A stretch of DNA of 22,345 bases from a virus. Within the stretch, counting starts at the first letter, position 1, and each line of letters opens with the position of its first letter. Under the pieces are notes generated by a model. It worked only from the letters and a program-made list of their open reading frames with translations, did not search any database and was not told the DNA's origin. This document shows positions 22,046 to 22,345 of the stretch, piece by piece. The stretch covers positions 1 to 22,345 of the IMG/VR virus record IMGVR_UViG_3300025168_014124. One strand, 5' to 3'. Position numbers and translations under genes: made by a program.

Positions 22046-22345
22046 CAGTCGCCTCCTTCTCGCGCATCTTCTCGTACAGGTCGAGCGCTTCGGACTCAAG
22101 GCGTGCAAGGGCTGTGCTCTGGCTGATTGCCCAAGTGGCCGGCGACCACGCGCGGCTGATGACTAGATACCGGCCATGCTCCAGCCGGTTCGCCGCTGCA
22201 AAGTCGTGCCGACGGATGACGGCTATAGCCTCGGACCAGGTCGGGCCGGGTGGCAAATCACACGCTGCACCGTCACAGTTAGCGCACAGTCGGCCGTCAC
22301 TTTCCGGGCCGCCGGGGGGCTGCTTCGGTCGCGCACACTTACAGT
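22035..22345 (-). CDS. Paralog family A, copy 3, with N-terminal Cys cluster (partial)
   Basis: The frame is open to the window edge, giving at least 102 residues; its true start lies outside. A TTG at 22256 could be an internal start, but the upstream 29 codons are clearly protein-like: CKCARPKQPPGG, then DGRLCANCDGAACDLPPGPT. The cysteines fall as C-x-C-(16)-C-x-x-C-(5)-C, a plausible zinc knuckle. The rest is the family A core: PTWSEAIAVIRRHDFAAANR, SRAW, and ISQSTALARLESEALDLYEK. It lacks about ten residues present in copy 2. Its 3' end carries the ribosome site and start of gene X. Confidence 0.78.
   Translation of the reverse strand, partial: CKCARPKQPPGGPESDGRLCANCDGAACDLPPGPTWSEAIAVIRRHDFAAANRLEHGRYLVISRAWSPATWAISQSTALARLESEALDLYEKMREKEATDAE
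22052..22058 (-). promoter_or_regulatory. AAGGAGG Shine-Dalgarno of gene X
   Basis: On the minus strand AAGGAGG lies six bases before the ATG at 22045, inside the 3' end of copy 3. It decides the start of gene X and shows that the operon has efficient internal initiation. Confidence 0.75.
22179..22209. repeat. 31-bp identical block in copy 3 (matches 21660-21690)
   Basis: This is the second copy of the 31-base perfect repeat. The distance between copies is 519 bases, so recombination between them would delete gene X with flanking halves of the paralogs. Confidence 0.9.

Noticed and set aside
1-22345. High frequency of CTCGGG across the window as a possible chi- or KOPS-like motif
   Set aside because: Most copies on the plus strand encode Leu-Gly in the favoured codons, so protein content and codon bias explain it. 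Counting against a codon-shuffled control would be needed to claim more.
1-22345. CRISPR arrays, tRNA genes, insertion sequences or integrase
   Set aside because: I saw no regularly spaced repeats, no tRNA-like cloverleaf and no transposase or recombinase motifs on either strand.

Overview
This window is a piece of a tailed double-stranded DNA bacteriophage genome, or of a prophage carrying the same module. It holds nearly the whole late region of a phage with a long non-contractile tail (siphovirus type). In order it has terminase large subunit, portal, a small conserved phage protein, scaffold, major capsid protein, head-tail joining proteins, tail tube, frameshifted tail chaperones, tape measure, tail tip and adhesin-like proteins, and a lysis cassette. 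No sheath or contractile baseplate gene is visible. The DNA is GC-rich, with strong C/G preference at third codon positions, and many genes have clear bacterial Shine-Dalgarno sequences. The host is therefore probably a high-GC bacterium, but I cannot name it. No integrase, repressor or replication gene lies inside the window, so lifestyle is undecided.

Left edge (1-776): a small plus-strand gene (98-448) faces a 56-residue minus-strand gene (505-675). A terminator-like hairpin (466-483) sits between them. The minus-strand gene and the terminase diverge from an AT-rich 101-bp region that holds a candidate promoter, a 14-bp direct repeat and an inverted repeat. This is the most likely regulatory switch in the window.

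Virion module (777-18843): all genes are on the plus strand, mostly with ATGA, GTGA or TGATG junctions that suggest translational coupling. The capsid gene has a hairpin leader and a strong downstream hairpin. The tail chaperone pair shows a classic -1 slippery heptamer GGGAAAC at 9643-9649, joining the 134-residue protein to a downstream reading frame to give a 191-residue product. The tape measure is 794 residues, which by the usual rule of about 0.15 nm per residue suggests a tail near 120 nm.

Lysis region (19106-20748): a candidate cysteine peptidase with a Cys/His pattern is followed by four overlapping or abutting small proteins. Each has one predicted membrane segment, and the last resembles XhlA-type coiled-coil membrane proteins.

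Right edge (20815-22345): a short plus-strand gene is followed by a tightly overlapped minus-strand operon. Here one small protein family (signature ARLESEALDL-(Y/F)-EK) occurs three times and alternates with two unrelated single genes (A''-X-A'-Y-A in transcription order). The copy nearest the window edge carries an N-terminal Cys cluster, probably zinc-binding, and runs off the window. I recognise no function for this family. It is the best candidate here for something undescribed.
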